Source: Pseudopyrenochaeta lycopersici
Taxonomy: Eukaryota > Ascomycota > Dothideomycetes > Pleosporales > Pseudopyrenochaetaceae
Reading direction: 5' to 3'
NCBI GenBank assembly: GCA_003313425.1
Contig: NHZP01000060.1
Coordinates: 216,618 to 280,617, forward strand
DNA length: 64,000 nucleotides
In this document: positions 46,901 to 61,059 of the stretch, one piece after another
Position numbering within the stretch: the first letter of the stretch is position 1
Layout of the letters: every line of letters begins with the position of its first letter
The notes under the pieces: generated by a model
What the model was told of the DNA's origin: nothing
Databases searched by the model: none
Seen by the model: the letters and a program-made list of their open reading frames with translations, nothing else
Position numbers and translations under genes: made by a program

Positions 46901-49900
46901 AGGAGGTCTTAGTTAGTAATAGGCTACTAGTAGTAAGTTTAATAGTTTCTTCTAGCTCTTAACGTTTCTTAAGGTTTATTTACTTCTTCTTTTTCTTTTC
47001 CTCTCTTTCCTAGTATTCTCTAATTTTTTCTTAACAGTTCCTTAAGTTTTCTTCTAGTTCCTATATACTTTCTATACTTAGGTATCCTTTCTATTTAACT
47101 AAGTAACTAAAGCTTAACTCTAGGTTATTAACTCTTCTATTTTATTAGTAACCCTAGATTTTTTAACTTTAAACTTATTTTCTTCCTCTAGTTTATATTA
47201 GAATATTTTTTATAGTAGTATTATAGAGTTAGCTAGTTCTAACTTAGAAATATAGAAGTAGGAGTAGATCTTTATATCTAGTAGTAGCTTAAGTATATAA
47301 TTTATAAGTTTATTTTATTTTTTAACTAAAAATAGTCTAACCTTAACGTAATTAAGTTCCTTACTTAGTTACTTATTACGTAGATTTTTTATAAGTAATT
47401 ATACTCTATCCCCCTTCTTTAGCTAAGGTGCTATTTTTCTTTTCTTATTCTAGTAGGAAATACTGTTACGTTATACTTTCTTAAGGTTTTCTTAGAGTTA
47501 TTTATATATTTTCTTTATTTCTTTAGCTATTTTTATAGCTGCTTTAGCTTTTCTGCTAGGATATAACTTTATAAAGAGATTAGGGTGTCTCCTATAGTTA
47601 GCAAAGAATAGTGTCTTTCTAGTTAATTCTAACAATTTGTTATTATAGGCCAGTTGTGCTATTAGTAACAGTAAAACCTAATTATTTTGTTAATTACGGT
47701 AAATCCTCAGGTAGGTTTTTATTGTTCTATTTGTTCTTTCTGTCTGTCCGTCTGTTTGTAGGTAATAGGCTGTTAATAATTTTCTTTTCGTTCCTATCGC
47801 GGCTATTAATGTAGACTAGAAGTTAGATATAAAGAGCTTATCTCTGTTACTTATAATAGACTTAGGTATACTGTAATATTGTATTCGTCTATCTAAGACA
47901 ACAAACGCTAGTTATTCTATATTATAGTTATTCCTAAATAGTATTATTTCTGCTGCTTTTATAAACCTGCAGACTATATTAAAGATAGCGTTATACTTAA
48001 TTCCTGTTACGAGATCTTTAGATAGTAGTAACCCTATTACAAAGTCTATAGAAATATCTACCTAAGGTTTATTAGGTAGCTCTATAGCTTATATTTCTCT
48101 ATATAGTGCGTAAGTACTATATTTATTCTTATAATAGTCCGCGCATTTTTTAATAAACTATTTAACTTTAGCCTTTATATTCTTAAAGCTGTAGTGTCTC
48201 TGTATAAGTTCTATTATTCTCTTTCTTCTAGGGTAACTATATACTAGGTTATTATAGTATTATTAGATAATTACCTCTTATAATTCTTTAGGTACCTTAG
48301 ATGTAATTATTATAGTATTATTTAATAACTTATTAGGTCCTAAGCTTCTATCCTAGTTTATTTAAAGGATAGCATTACTAATTATTACCTTTATTCCTGT
48401 AATATCTAATCTGCAGCTAAGAGTGTTAGCTCTGCTATTATCCTTTCCTAGCGTGTATATAATCTTAAACTTATATTATTCTAGTATTTTAGCCTATTAG
48501 ACCTATCTTTAGTTTAAAGTCTTAGTAGTAGTAAAGTTAACTAAGTTCTTATAATTAGTAAATATTATAAGATCTAAGCAGCTCTCTGCGTAGATCCGCT
48601 AGTAGTTAAGGGCGTTAATAACTACTATAAGCTCTTTATTATGCACGTTATAGCGTTCCTCTAGGTCTATAAACTTCCTAGAGTAGTAGGTAATTAGGTG
48701 CTATTTCCTATTATATTCTTATTTTACTATTATACCTAGTATAAGGTCTAAGGTATCTATTTTAAACTATAAAAGTTCTCCTATTTAGAATATAATTAGT
48801 ACTAGTAGTATAATATAAGCTTCTTTAAGTATCTAGAATACTTTTCTTTATTTATTTCCTTATTCCTATTTTATTTCTTTCTTTATAAGTTTAGTAAGTA
48901 AGATAGATTTTTTAGAGAAGTCCTTAATAAACTATTAGTTAAAGTTAATAAACCTTATAAATAACTATATATTTTTAACCATTTTAGGTTTAAGCTATTC
49001 TTTTACTACTCTTATTTTCTCTTTACTTATCTTTACTTTATATACACTTACTATATATTCTAAGAATTTAACTTCTTCTTTATAGAACTTATATTTCTTA
49101 GGTTTAAGTAGTAATCTAAATCTTCCTAGACAGGTAAGAACTATTTTAACGTGCTTAATATATTCTTATAGATTATTAGAGTATATAAGGATATTATTAA
49201 GGTATATAATAATAAATATATCTAGGTATTCTCTTAACACGTTATTAATAAGTGCCTAGTATATAGCTAGTATATTAGTAAGACTGAAAAGTATTACTAT
49301 ATACTTATAGTAGCTGTAGTATATTCTAAACGCAGTCTTCTATTCTTTACTTTCTTTTATATAAATAAGGTTATACGCTCCTCTTAAGTTTAATACTATA
49401 AAGACTTTTATAAAAGCTAGTTAATCTTATAGTTCTACTATATTTAGTAAAAAGTATTAATTCTTTATTATAATATTATTAAGTTTCTAGTAGTTAACGT
49501 ATAATCTTAACTTCTTATTCTTCTTTAGTATAAATAGTATAGGGTATCCTACTAGTAACTATAATTCTTTAATAAATCTTTTTTTTAAGTTTATTTTAAT
49601 ATATTTATGTAGAGTTTTAAGTTCTTTTTCTAATAAACTATAAATTAGGCTAAAAGTTATTTACTTTCCTTCTTATAAGATTATCTTATAATCCTAGAGT
49701 TAATATTTAGGCAGTACTTTTATAGTTATCTCTTCTTAAAAGAGTAACTTATATTCTTTATACTTATTAGGGATTACTAAAGTTACGCTTTACTTCTTAA
49801 CTCTAGCTTATTAGTCTAAGGGCCTCCTATTAGTACCTACTAAGTTAGACCCTCGTATCTTAAGGTTGTCCTTATTTAAAGTAAGGATCCTAATTATTAT

Positions 49901-52550
49901 CTTCTTATCTACCTAGGCACTCAGCCGCAGCGTAGGCTTACTCGTAGTTACGTCTATTCTATAGCATTTAAATAAGAACTTCTTCTTCTTCTAGTCTATT
50001 TCTAGGCTATATTCTCTTAACTATAGGAGTCCTAGTATTAAATTATATTATAATAGTCTAAAGACGTCTAGGTTAATTATTTCCCTATAGTTCTAGATAA
50101 TAAGTTATACGCTCTATACCTTGTGTGTGATTACAGACTCTAATAGTATTAGTTATCTATTAGCTACTATTAATAGATATAGTACTAATTTTAATAATAG
50201 GGTAAGACTAGCTTATTCTATTACTCGCGTAGAAATATAGCTCTATTATACTCTAGAATCTACTAGTACCTTTATCTAGCTTCTGTTAAGCTTAATATTT
50301 AGCTTAAAGAGTCCTTATATACCTATTATATATAGAGTTTATAATTCTTACTTATTAGTAGGCGCGATTCTAAAAAAGGCTCTTCCTAATACCTATTTAG
50401 TATCTTAACGTCTTTATACTTAAGGTAGTTAAAGTTAAGGCACGTTTGCTATTACTACTAATTATATTCTCTATTAAAGACTAGCTGCATCGCTATTATA
50501 GCCGCAAGGTCGTTATTTCTTAGGAAGTAGAGGACAGTCCTCTTATCTTATAGGTAGTTATCGCACTTAACTTTAGGATAGTTATACTATTAGTATTTAT
50601 ATTAGTAAAATAAGTAAGAGAAGTATTCTTATTCTATCTTACTTAAATAGTGTATTATACACAGGTCTGTAGTACAGAAAGACTAGTAGATAATACTATA
50701 TTACTTATTACGTAGGTTTATTAAGTAGTCTAGTACTAGTTTCTATAGTCCTTTACGTATAGTATGTAAGGTTTAAGCTGCTTCTGCGCGCTTATAATAG
50801 TCTCTAGCTTCTTCCTCTATAAGAAGCTAGTTAGGGTTTACGTTCTCTTTATTATCCTTCTAATATATTTATTATTTAAGCTAAGTATAGATATCTTATT
50901 TCTTACTATCTATAAGTATAATCTTACTATAAGAGTTAACTTAAAAGTACCTTTATTATACTAGGTCTTAAGTATTAAGTATATAGAAGGCGTCTTCCCT
51001 TATTAATAGTAGTATTATTTAGCGTTATAATATATATTTAGGGGTCTTAACTACTAAGAGTTCTAGTACCTATATTTATCTAGCTTATTAAAGTTTCTAT
51101 AGTACGTCCTTAATGCTTATAAGTTACTATACTTCTTTAGCTTTTTCTACCTATTCTTATATTATCTTCGCGTAATATTTAGGGTAATAGTAGTATTCCT
51201 ATAATATATCTTATATTACTTATTTAGCTAGAGTAATTATACTTATTCCTTATACTATAGCTGCTTCCTATTCTACTAAAGTTAGCGCGTTAATATATTA
51301 TACTTTATATATATATTACGCGTGTAGTTAGTAGTTAAGTTGTGTAATATCTTTTTCTGTCTCTATAAGCGTTAATAGCCTTAAAGTTCCTAGTTAATAT
51401 TAGTTCTAAAAGTTTTCCTTTTTTTAATCCTTAGTTAAGAGTACTATAGTATTATTAAGGTCTTTCTTAGTATCTTTATAGACTAGAGATAAGGAGCTAT
51501 TACTCTCTTCTTCCTTATTACTATACTAGGTTCCTAAGATTCCTTCCTTAGTAAGTTTTAAAAGAGGTAGCTGTAACGTCTCTATATCTTAAGCCCTTTC
51601 TTCTTAAGTTATAATAACTTCCTATATTTTATTATTACTATTTCTTTCTTTTATAGTTAATATATTAATTTAGGAGGTTACTTTATTCTTTTATCTATAG
51701 TTCTTAGCTATATAGCCTTTCTTATTATAGTTAAAGTAAGTTATTTCTTTTTTCTTCCTGCTCTTACCTCACTTTCCTCTATTAAAGTTATCTAGATATA
51801 TTACCTTAGGTCTTCCTAATATGTACTACCTAGGCACTTCTTATAGTTAATACTAGTACTATAGGCGACTGTTATTTAGCTTGTTATAATAATCCTTCTA
51901 GAGTTTCTTATCTTCCTTTATTTATCTTAGTAGTTATCCTCTAAGTTATATATAGAGCTTATAGAGTTCTATATCTAGTTAGATAGTCTTATTAATTAGG
52001 TTATCTAGCGTAGTAATACCTATACTAGAGCGCATTAGTTTAGTTTAGATATCTACTTTTAAGCCTTATTTATATATAGTTTTTAGGGTGTCTTTATTCT
52101 AGTTAGTTTGTCTAGTATACCCTAAAAACTTATTAGCGTAATTAGCTGCAGACTAGGTTTATTGCATGTTTTAGATTTTACGTTCTGCGATAGTAGTTTT
52201 GTTTAGTAATCTAAATGCTTGTCGTATACGCGTCTTAAATTCTCCTGTGTCTTTAAATATCTTAATTAGCTCCTCTAGTTTAGTTCCTTTAGCTAGGTAT
52301 TTAACTAAGTAAGGTTTTACTTATTTAGCAGCTTCGCCTCTTATATAACTCGTTATAAGTACTACTTAGTTATTATTATCTATAGTAGTTATATTAAACT
52401 TAAAGAATAGGTTAAACTAGAGTAGCTAGTCTTTAAGCTTAAATTAGTCTCTATAGAAGAGGTCTAGTTTAGCGACAGCGTTGCTAGGCTTAGTAGTATA
52501 GTAGGCCGCGTTTTCTATATACGTGTTACTTATCTTAAAAGTATTTAAAG

Positions 52551-52939
52551 TATAAAGAATCTTAAAAGCTATTAGTAAGGATAACTGATAAGATTATAAG
52601 GTTAGTTCTCTAGGATAGAGTAAGGGACTAGATAGAAGGGGGTTTAATACTAAGATAGTAAGAGGGTGCTTCTGTAGAGAGTACTAAGGGTTAAGAATAA
52701 TTAGTATTACTATTACTATACTATAGAGTATAATATTAAGTTAAATATAATAAGCTATAAGGGTTTATTGTAGTAATCTATATACATAGAGGTTATGCAT
52801 GTTACTTAGTGTGCTTAGTGTGCTTAGTCTCACTAATCAGACTAATCAACTGAGCACGTCACGTGACTTCGGTTGCTGGTCCAATACTTGTGAGGTCCAG
52901 TTAGGGCCACTGGGACAGGGTTCCAGCAGGATCGTAACA
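52551..52939 (-). repeat. Family D LTR, internal copy
   Basis: Lies between the two 1720-bp Gag-side copies. It starts TATAAAGAATC and ends GATCGTAACA, and its last 130 bp (ACTGAGCACGTCACGTGAC) are nearly unmutated. Confidence 0.88.
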
Positions 52940-54659
52940 TTAAGGTTAACGTTCTTTTTATTATCCTCCTAATACATCTATTATTTAAGCTAAGTATAGA
53001 TATCTTATTTCTTACTATCTGTAAGCACAATCTTACTATAAGAGTTAACTTAAAAGTACCCTTATTATACTAGGTCCTAAGTGTTAGGTACGTAGAAGGC
53101 GTCTTCCTATATTAATAGTAGCATTATTTAGCGTTATAGTGTATATTTAGGGGTCTTAACTACTAGGGGTCCTAGTACCTATATTTATCTAGCTTATTAA
53201 AGTTTCTTTAGTGCGTCCCTAACGCATATAGGTTACTATACTTTCTTAGCTTTTTCTACTTATTCTTATATTACCTTTATATAATATTTAGGGTAATTAT
53301 AATATTCCTGTAACATGTCTTATATTACTTATTTAGCTAAGATAGTTATACTTATTCCTTATATTATAGCTGCTTCTTATTCTTCTAAGGTTAGTGCGTT
53401 AATATACTATACTTTATATATATATTACGCGCGTAACTAGTAGTTAAGTTCTATAATATCTTTTTCTGCCTCTATAAGCGTTATTAGCCTTAGGGTTCCT
53501 AGTTAATATTAGTTCTAAAAGTTTTCCTTTTTCTAATTCTTAGTTAAAAGTACTATAGTATTATTAAGGTCTTCCTTAGTATCTTTATAGACTAGAGATA
53601 GAGAGCTATTACTCTCTTCTTTCTTATTACTATACTAGGTTCCTAGAATCTCTTTCTTAGTAAGTACTAGGAGATGTAGCTATAATATTTCTACATCTTA
53701 AGCTTCTTCCTCTTAGGTTATAATAACTTCTTATATCTTATTATTACTATTTTCTTCTTTTATAACTATTATATTAATTTAGGGGGTTACCTTATTCTTT
53801 TATCTGTAGTTCTTAGCTATATAGCCTTTCTTATTATAGTTAAAGTAAGTTATTTCTTTTTTCTTCCTACTCTTACCTAACTTTCCTCTATTAAGGTTAT
53901 CTAGATGCATTACCTTAGGTTCTCCTAATATATACTACCTAGGCACTCTTTATAGTTAGTACTAGTACTGTAGGTAATTATTATTTAGCTTATTATAATA
54001 ATCCTTCTAGAGTTTCTTATCTTCCTTTATTTATCCTAGTAGTCGTCCTCTAAGTTACACACAGAGCTTGTAGAGTTCTATATCTAGTTAGATAGTCTTA
54101 TTAATTAGGTTGTCTAGCGTGGTAATACCTATGCTAGAGCGTATTAGTTTAGTTTAGACGTCTGCTTTTAGGCCTTATTTATATATAGTTTTAAGAGTGC
54201 CTTTATTCTAGTTAGTTTGTCTAGCATACCTTAAAAACTTATTAGCGTAATTAGCTGCAGACTAGGTTTATTATATATTTTAGATTTTACGTTCTATAAT
54301 AGTAGTCTTATTTAGTAGTCTAAATACTTATTATATACGTGTCTTAAATTCTCCTATATCTTTAAACATCTTAATTAGCTCCTTTAGTTTAGTTCCCTCA
54401 GCTAGGTATTTAACTAGGTAAGGCATTACCTATTTAGCAGCTTCGCCTCTTATATAGCTTATTATAAGTACTAGTTAGTTATTATTATCTATAGTAGTTA
54501 TATTAAACTTAAAGAATAGGTTAAACTAGAGTAGCTAGTCTTTAAGCTTAAATTAGTCTCTATAGAAGAGGTCTAGTTTAGCGATAGCGTTACTAGGCCT
54601 AGTAGCATAGTAGGCTACGTTTTCTATATAAGTGTTACTTATCTTAAGGGTGTTTAAAG

Positions 54660-55048
54660 TATAAAGAATCTTAAAAGCTATTAGTAAAGATAACTAATAA
54701 GATTATAAGGTTAGTTCTCTAGGATAGAGTAAGGGACTAGATAGAAAGGGGTTTAATACTAAGATAGTAAGAGGGCGCTTCTGTAAAGAGTACTAAGGGT
54801 TAAGAATAATTAGTATTACTATTACTATACTATAGAGTATAATATTAAGTTAAATACACTAAACTATAAGGGTCTATTATAGTAATCTATATATATAGAA
54901 GTTATGCAGGTTGCTTAGTGTGCTCAGTGTGCTTAGTGTTACTGATCAGACTAATTAACTGAGCACGTCACGTGACTTCGGTTGTTGGTCCAATACTTGT
55001 GAGGTCCAGTTGGGGCCGCTGGGACAGGGTCCCAGCAGGATCGTAACA
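54660..55048 (-). repeat. Family D LTR (5' LTR of the element)
   Basis: TATAAAGAATC to GATCGTAACA, followed by GCGCG, matching the 5-mer before 45907. Confidence 0.88.
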
Positions 55049-55406
55049 GCGCGTCGCCTAGTTCTTACTAATAGGCTAAGGAGAAGGATCTGCGTTACGC
55101 GTAGCAAGTAGTATGTCTACTATTTATTATACTTAGATAATTACAGGTAGATATCTTTATTAAGTAAGGTCTAGTATCTACTTAATAAGGGCCTACTCTT
55201 TAGTAGGATCTAGCTTACGCTTCTAGCAATTACGCGTGGCCTAAGGTAGGCTACCTTTAAGGCGGTCTTAAAGAGTAGACTTAGGAACAGCGTACAACAC
55301 AGCTGTATAGTAAACACGAGATAACTTATTTTCCTGAATTGCTTAGATAGCTAGATCTATCCTACCCTCTGTTAAAGAGATTTTAAGATATTGTGGAGAG
55401 GCTATT
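55049..55406 (-). mobile_element. Pogo-type fragment, right of the three-LTR Gypsy insertion
   Basis: Continues the copy started at 45774-45906 and aligns with 39500-39858, stopping at GAGAGGCTATT where a solo LTR begins. The missing terminus (GTTGGTTAAGCG onward) is found, inverted, at 27910-27825. Confidence 0.85.
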
Positions 55407-55656
55407 TGTTATGGGCGAAGAGGCCTGACTAACGAGTGTGCATTTGTCCTATACTACAGAAGGAGAAAGATAGAGAAGAGGTTACAGGTATCCTTAGAGG
55501 ATATATATATATGTTCGTACGAGTGAAGAGGAACGTGCTCCTCTAGCTGCTAACTTGTACGAGCTAATAAGAAAAGGGGGCAGAGGAGATTAAGGAGTTC
55601 TTTCCCCGTGCGATAGTAGCGAAGCCCCTCCTGCTTAAAGGGCGCAGCCCATTACA
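55407..55656 (-). mobile_element. Solo LTR of the 27911-34633 Gypsy family
   Basis: Complement of the 27911 LTR: TGTTATGGGCG to CCCATTACA. Left flank CTATT and right flank CTAGG do not match each other. They match, complemented, the left (AATAG) and right (CCTAG) flanks of the full element. Confidence 0.9.
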
Positions 55657-58600
55657 CTAGGTATAGAATTATATTTTCTGTAGCATTCTAAATAATATCC
55701 TCTTCTTATAATTTTATTTAGATAGTATAAGCTAACGTGCTGTTATTACTAGCATTATTGTAGGTAATAGCTAAACGTTACTGTTTAGTATTTATATTAT
55801 TTAGAAGCTGTTATACTTCTACTATAATAGACGCGCCTATATAGCTCTTATAGATGGAGATAAAATTAAGTAGTTTCTTATAAAGTTACTAGTTATTTAT
55901 AATATAGTATCTCTTTACTATAAGAAAGCTAAGGTAATTTCCTATAGACTAAGCGTCTAAGGTAATTAAAATTTTTATATTTCCTCTAAGGTTATCTAAG
56001 AGAGAAGCTCTAGCTACTTTAACTTAAGCCTAGAAGATTAACTAGAATTTATAATAAGTAATTATTATAAGATTAGGCTAAAGAAACTAGAGAAAGTATT
56101 AAAAGGATAGCCGCTTTACTATTTAGAAAGACTAGTTATAATCTATTACTACTTCTATAAGTTCTCTCTTAAAAGTAATTATAGAGTATAGTAGAACTAA
56201 TTACTCTATATTAGTATTTAAAAGTTATAAAAAATAAGTTATAAGTAAACGTAACTAAGTATAAACTAGAACTTAAGTCTCCTTATAAAACTAAGATTTT
56301 TAGTAATTTAAAAAGTACTTAGTACTAATTATATTAACTACTAGATATTAAAGTATATATCTATAGTTAAAATAGAATATATATAGTTAAATATTAATAA
56401 TTTATACCGCCTTACTAAATTAACTCTACATTAGGCTATAATATAAAGATAAGCCCTATAGTAGTTTCTTTTAATAATAGGTGTAGCGCCTAGGTAGTTA
56501 TATCCTACTACGTTTTCTACTTTAAAATAATCTCTTATTATATCTTATCCTGCTTATCCTCTATTATTAAATATTAAAGGAAAATAGAAGTAGTTTAATT
56601 CCCTTTAATAATCTAGGGAGTAGTAAGTTTAAATTAGTTAAGGACGTACAGGAACTAGAGAGCTTAAGTAGTAAGTACTATAATAGGAATATATCTATAA
56701 TAATATATTATAATAAATATAAAGTAGTTACTAAGTAAAGTATAGGACCTAGGATACTCTAATAGAGTATAAGTAATAATATTTTAATATAGCTTAAGAA
56801 TTTATTTATTTTAATATAATTATTTATATTCTTTACTCTATTTATATTCTTCTCTTATTAAATATAAAAGCTAGAGGCTAAGAGATAGAGATACTAAGAG
56901 ATTATTAGCTATAATAATTACTACTACCTAAACTAGACTAATATATACTCCTAACTAGTCTAGTATTATTTCTCTTTAACTTCTAAATTAGAGAAGCCTT
57001 AGAAATTTATTGTATTAGACTAATTACTACTAGGTTCTTTCTTATACTTATTTTTCTTTTATTATATACAGTATTAATATTAAAGTTCTAGTTAACTTCT
57101 ACCTTATATTTATTACTATTATTACTTATAATATATAGTATACTACTCATAAGTAAGATATCTTCTTTACTAGATATAATATTAAAGATAAGTATAGGCT
57201 TATATTATTTAGTATAATTAGTATATAACTACTATAAAATAATATACTAAAACTTACTACTACTTATTATTAGCTACTACTACTAACTCTTTTATAGTAG
57301 GTTCTTTTATAAACTCTTACTATTTAGCTTTAGCCTCTTTACTTTTAAAAGTCTTACTATTAAGCTTTACTAAGGTATCTTAATAAGTTTTATATATAAT
57401 CTTTTCTAAGATACTACTAATTTTAAAAACTTATATAATTTTATAGCCTAGCTACTATATACTTAAAGAGTATTAAGTAGTAGTAGAGATCTTCTCTAAG
57501 GCTCTTTAGTACTCTTAAAGAGAAACTTTATAATTTAGCTTCTCCTATTTTAAGTATACTTAACTAAGCTAAGATTCTAGCTATTTACTTAAAGACTATA
57601 AGTAAAAATATATAATAAATAACTATTATAACTTACTACTCTTCTAATTATTAAAGTGCTAGTTATAAAGTTTCTCTATCTCTTTATTAAGATATTATTT
57701 CTTTATACTTTTAGGTAGAGATATATAATTAGCCTTCTTCTTTAGCCTCTTCTTAAGCGCGCTTTTAGTAGAATAATCTAAAGTATTAGTACTTTTAATA
57801 GCTTTAGTCTCTATATTATAAAGAGTAGCTTAATCTCTCTACTAAATTACGTAAGTAATATTACTTAGTTTACCTTTAAATAGTACTAATAGATTAGTAG
57901 GGTAACCTTTATAAGAACTAATCTAGCTACGTATAGAGATAATATAGTTAATCTTCTACTCTTTAGAAGTAAACTCTTATTTCAATTAGTATATATATAC
58001 TCTAATAATAGACTAGGATAAATACTACTATAAGCTTCTTTTATTTATCACTATTAAATTTAACTAGTATATTATACTAGATATTTAGAAGTAGACTCTT
58101 AAAACTATCTAGATAGTTAGTATCTTTAATTAGCTCTTATTTAATAAGTATAGAAGCTACTATGTAGGTATTATAATAAATATATATAATAATTAAGTAG
58201 TAAGTAGTTTAGTATCTAATAATAGAGATATAGAGTAATAAGAGAAGCCTTAAGTTATTAGATAGTAAAGTAAAAACAAAAGTAAATAGTAGGCTATATA
58301 GGTAGCTTATACGCTGTACTAGTAAGTAGAATAGGTACCTACTAACGTATAATCTCTAAAGAAAATTAGATTATAATAAAAATAGGATTAATTAAAAGAT
58401 TATCTTAAGTTCTACTATCTTATAGTTTATTATAAAAATTTATTATAGTATTACTATACTATACGCTAGGAGAGCCTATTTATTATCTATATTAACTTAC
58501 TCTTACTTTTACTTTTACTTTTACTAAAAGTAATATATTAGTCTAATAAGCTAGATTTCTACTTTCTTTCTCTACCTATGTATACTAAATTTCTGCCTCT

Positions 58601-59690
58601 ATAATTAGCTGCGCTCTATTAAATTTACTACTCTCTATTAAATCTACTACTCTCTAGTAAATTTACTACTCTCTATTAAATTTACTACTCTCTATTAAAG
58701 TTACTACTCTCTATTAAGTTAAATATAATAGCTAGAACTAGATCTCCTCCTAAGCGTCTAATAACTAGCGGTAAGGATCCTAAGAAGTCTATAACTAGCA
58801 GCAGTATACTTATAAAAATCTAGCTAGTAAAGCTGCGCAAAAGATAATAATTACTTCTAATATAGTTAAGAAAAAGTATTACTGGAACCTAGGTACTCAG
58901 TTATTATAGTTTCTTAGTATAGTTATAAGCTAATTATTTATAGTAGTAGTAATTTAAGTAATTAAAAAATACTAAAAGTTTACTAATCTACTTATTTATA
59001 AGCTTTTAGTCTCTTACTTTATTTATATAATAGTTTAAAAGTTTTAAGTAAGACTACGCTTTTAGAGTATTATAATTAAAACTCTCTAAGAGTTAGTTAA
59101 CTTATTTTTAGTTAGTTATTTTAAAAGTAACTATTACTTTAATATTTTTATTATATATATACTAATTTTTAGTAGACTATATAATAAATATAATTTATAT
59201 AAAGAGAGTTACTATTTAGTATAAATATGATATATTAGTAAAGTAATACTATAATAAGTTTCTACTAGATTTCTTTTAATAATTAGTAATTTTTTTTAGT
59301 ATTAGTCTTCTTTAAGTAGTAGATTTATTTAGTAGTAGCTTTCTCTAAGTAGTTATAATATATAAATAATAATTTTTAATAGTTCCTAACTAATATAGTA
59401 ACTATTAAACTATAATAATTAGCTATAGTAAATATTTAACCCTAATTAGTTAGTAGTAACTTTAATATAAAAATACAATTACTTAGACTTAAGCTAACCT
59501 TACCCTAATAACTCTAACCCTAACCTTAACCTATATCTATTACTAGCGTATAAGAATAGGTATAGAGCTAGGTTAGGTACAGGTCTTATGTAATTAAACC
59601 TAACCCAACCCTAATCTATACCGATTTACTACCCTAGCTTTAATATATAGGAGCTAATCCTACTCTTTATAATCCTAATATAGTACACTA
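55657..59690. repeat. RIP-saturated AT-rich tract, unclassified
   Basis: Four kilobases almost devoid of CA, TG and GC-rich words. Translations show only degenerate Leu/Ile/Tyr/Lys strings. It probably comprises several old transposons beyond recognition by eye. It holds the short repeats near 58498 and 58614, and AACCTA-type words near 59500-59640. Confidence 0.55.
58614..58719. repeat. 19-bp minisatellite (CTCTATTAAATTTACTACT)n
   Basis: Between five and six tandem 19-bp units with a few substitutions. A short (CTTTTA)n run lies upstream at about 58498-58535. Confidence 0.9.
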
Positions 59691-59699
59691 GCCCTAGGA

Positions 59700-60985
59700 C
59701 ATATATAAATAAGAACGCTAATAAGGTATAGAGCTAATATAATAGCGTAAATAAGATAGGTTAGAGCCTTAGTATCTATACAGACAGCAGCAGTATAGAT
59801 AGTAAGGTAGGCGTAGTAGTAGTATACCTACTTACTTAGTAGACTTATACTATATATAGGATTAGATATAATCTTAATAGTATATACTACTAAGCTATAA
59901 GGTATAAGCCTAGTACTATAGATAGTATAAACGTACGCAGAGTAAAGTAGTAAATAATAAACGTTACTATCTATACTAATAACTAGGCGGCTACTTAGTC
60001 TATATCTAAAGCTAAGAGATAATTAGGAGCCTATATCCTTAGGGAGATTATATAATAAGTCTAGGAGCTCTAAGATATAGGATAGCTAGTAATAGTAAGA
60101 TAGATTCCTGCCTATATAGGAATCCTAGGAAATAAAGCTGTAGACAGAGCTACTAAGGAGGCGACTAGGTAGAGAGAGGACAGCCGCAGATACCTACTAG
60201 CAGACGCACCGCCTAGGCTCTACCTACTTAGATTAACTATTAAGAGATAGTATAAGACACAGATAGAGAGGGCTTAGAGGACTAAGTAGTAAGCAGAGAC
60301 TAAAGGTCGCGCAATATATAGACACATACTAATACCTACTAAGAAGGTGCTCTAGCTCTATAAGGGACTTAGTAAATAATAGAGCGCGCTGCTAGTACAG
60401 CTACGCACTAAGAAAATTAGCCTTAGTAACTTTCTCTTTAGTTAAAGAGTACTAGGCGTTACTAACTCCTACTGCCCGTGCGGTAAGAGACAGCAGATAG
60501 TTACTTACGTCCTTATTTACTATAGGACGTATAAGAACTTCTAGAACTAGGTATTTAGTAACCTCTCTAGATAATATCACTACTAAGCTATCCTAGGTAA
60601 GCTATAGCTAGCTACTAAAGCTATCTAGTTTATAGAGTAGATATAGATCCTTAGGCAGGTAGGGATTACAGACGCGTAGACGATAGCTAAGCGATAAAGG
60701 GAAATAATTAGTATTACAGCTATAAAACATAAGGCAGTGCGCCTCTATAAGCCTAGTAGCGCAGTATACTATTAGTAGAACTATTATCTAGATAAGTAGA
60801 TAAGGTAAATGTAGATAGTAGTTAAGGGTAAACAGTAGGCCTCTAGGAACAGCTAGCTCCTGTTTAGGGAGTGACCTAAGGCAGTGCAGATTAACGTCTG
60901 TGCCGTGTTAGCTGTTAGCTAAGCTAGCCAACTGGGCATAGCTGCGGAGAAAACGCGGCTGAAACCAAGGAGGAATTTATTATTA
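59700..60985 (+). mobile_element. 3' end of a Tad-type LINE (RNase H and zinc-binding C-terminus)
   Basis: The plus frame shows an RNase H domain (IYTDSSSIDSKVGVVVVY, TIYTNN-AA, WIPAHIG-like block with GNKAVDRATKEAT) followed by the C-terminal region (LYLLRLTIK, LRTKKISLSNFLFS, CPCGKRQQIVTYV). Later Cys and His positions have become Tyr, as RIP would cause. The reverse transcriptase part is not recognisable upstream, so the copy is 5'-truncated or obscured. A (TTA)n run near 60970 marks the 3' end. Confidence 0.7.
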
Positions 60986-60994
60986 TTATTATCT

Positions 60995-61050
60995 TACGCG
61001 TCTATCTTACGCGTCCATCTTACGCGCCTATCTTACCTGTTATCTACCTA
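60995..61050. repeat. Tandem TATCTTACGCGTC units
   Basis: Four 13-bp copies directly after the (TTA)n run at the LINE 3' end. Confidence 0.85.
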
Positions 61051-61059
61051 TACTATCGC

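Larger units (their letters stand above)
45907..55048 (-). mobile_element. Ty3/Gypsy retrotransposon with three LTRs (RIP-inactivated)
   Basis: Flanked by GCGCG at 45902-45906 and 55049-55053. Three 389-bp family D LTRs lie at 45907-46295, 52551-52939 and 54660-55048. Orientation is minus: a purine tract complement (CCCCCTCCTATCC) adjoins the LTR at 45907. Integrase motifs read near 47840-47560 (AYYLQTDGQTERTN, FFANYRRHPNLF), RNase H about 48900-48400, and reverse transcriptase about 49620-48990 (KLRLYVNY, AFIKV, NLRGAYNLI, YLNNILIYS for the YxDD region). The Gag-side segment is present twice, at 50831-52550 and 52940-54659, each 1720 bp. Heavy Trp-to-TAG mutation makes it dead. Confidence 0.88.
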
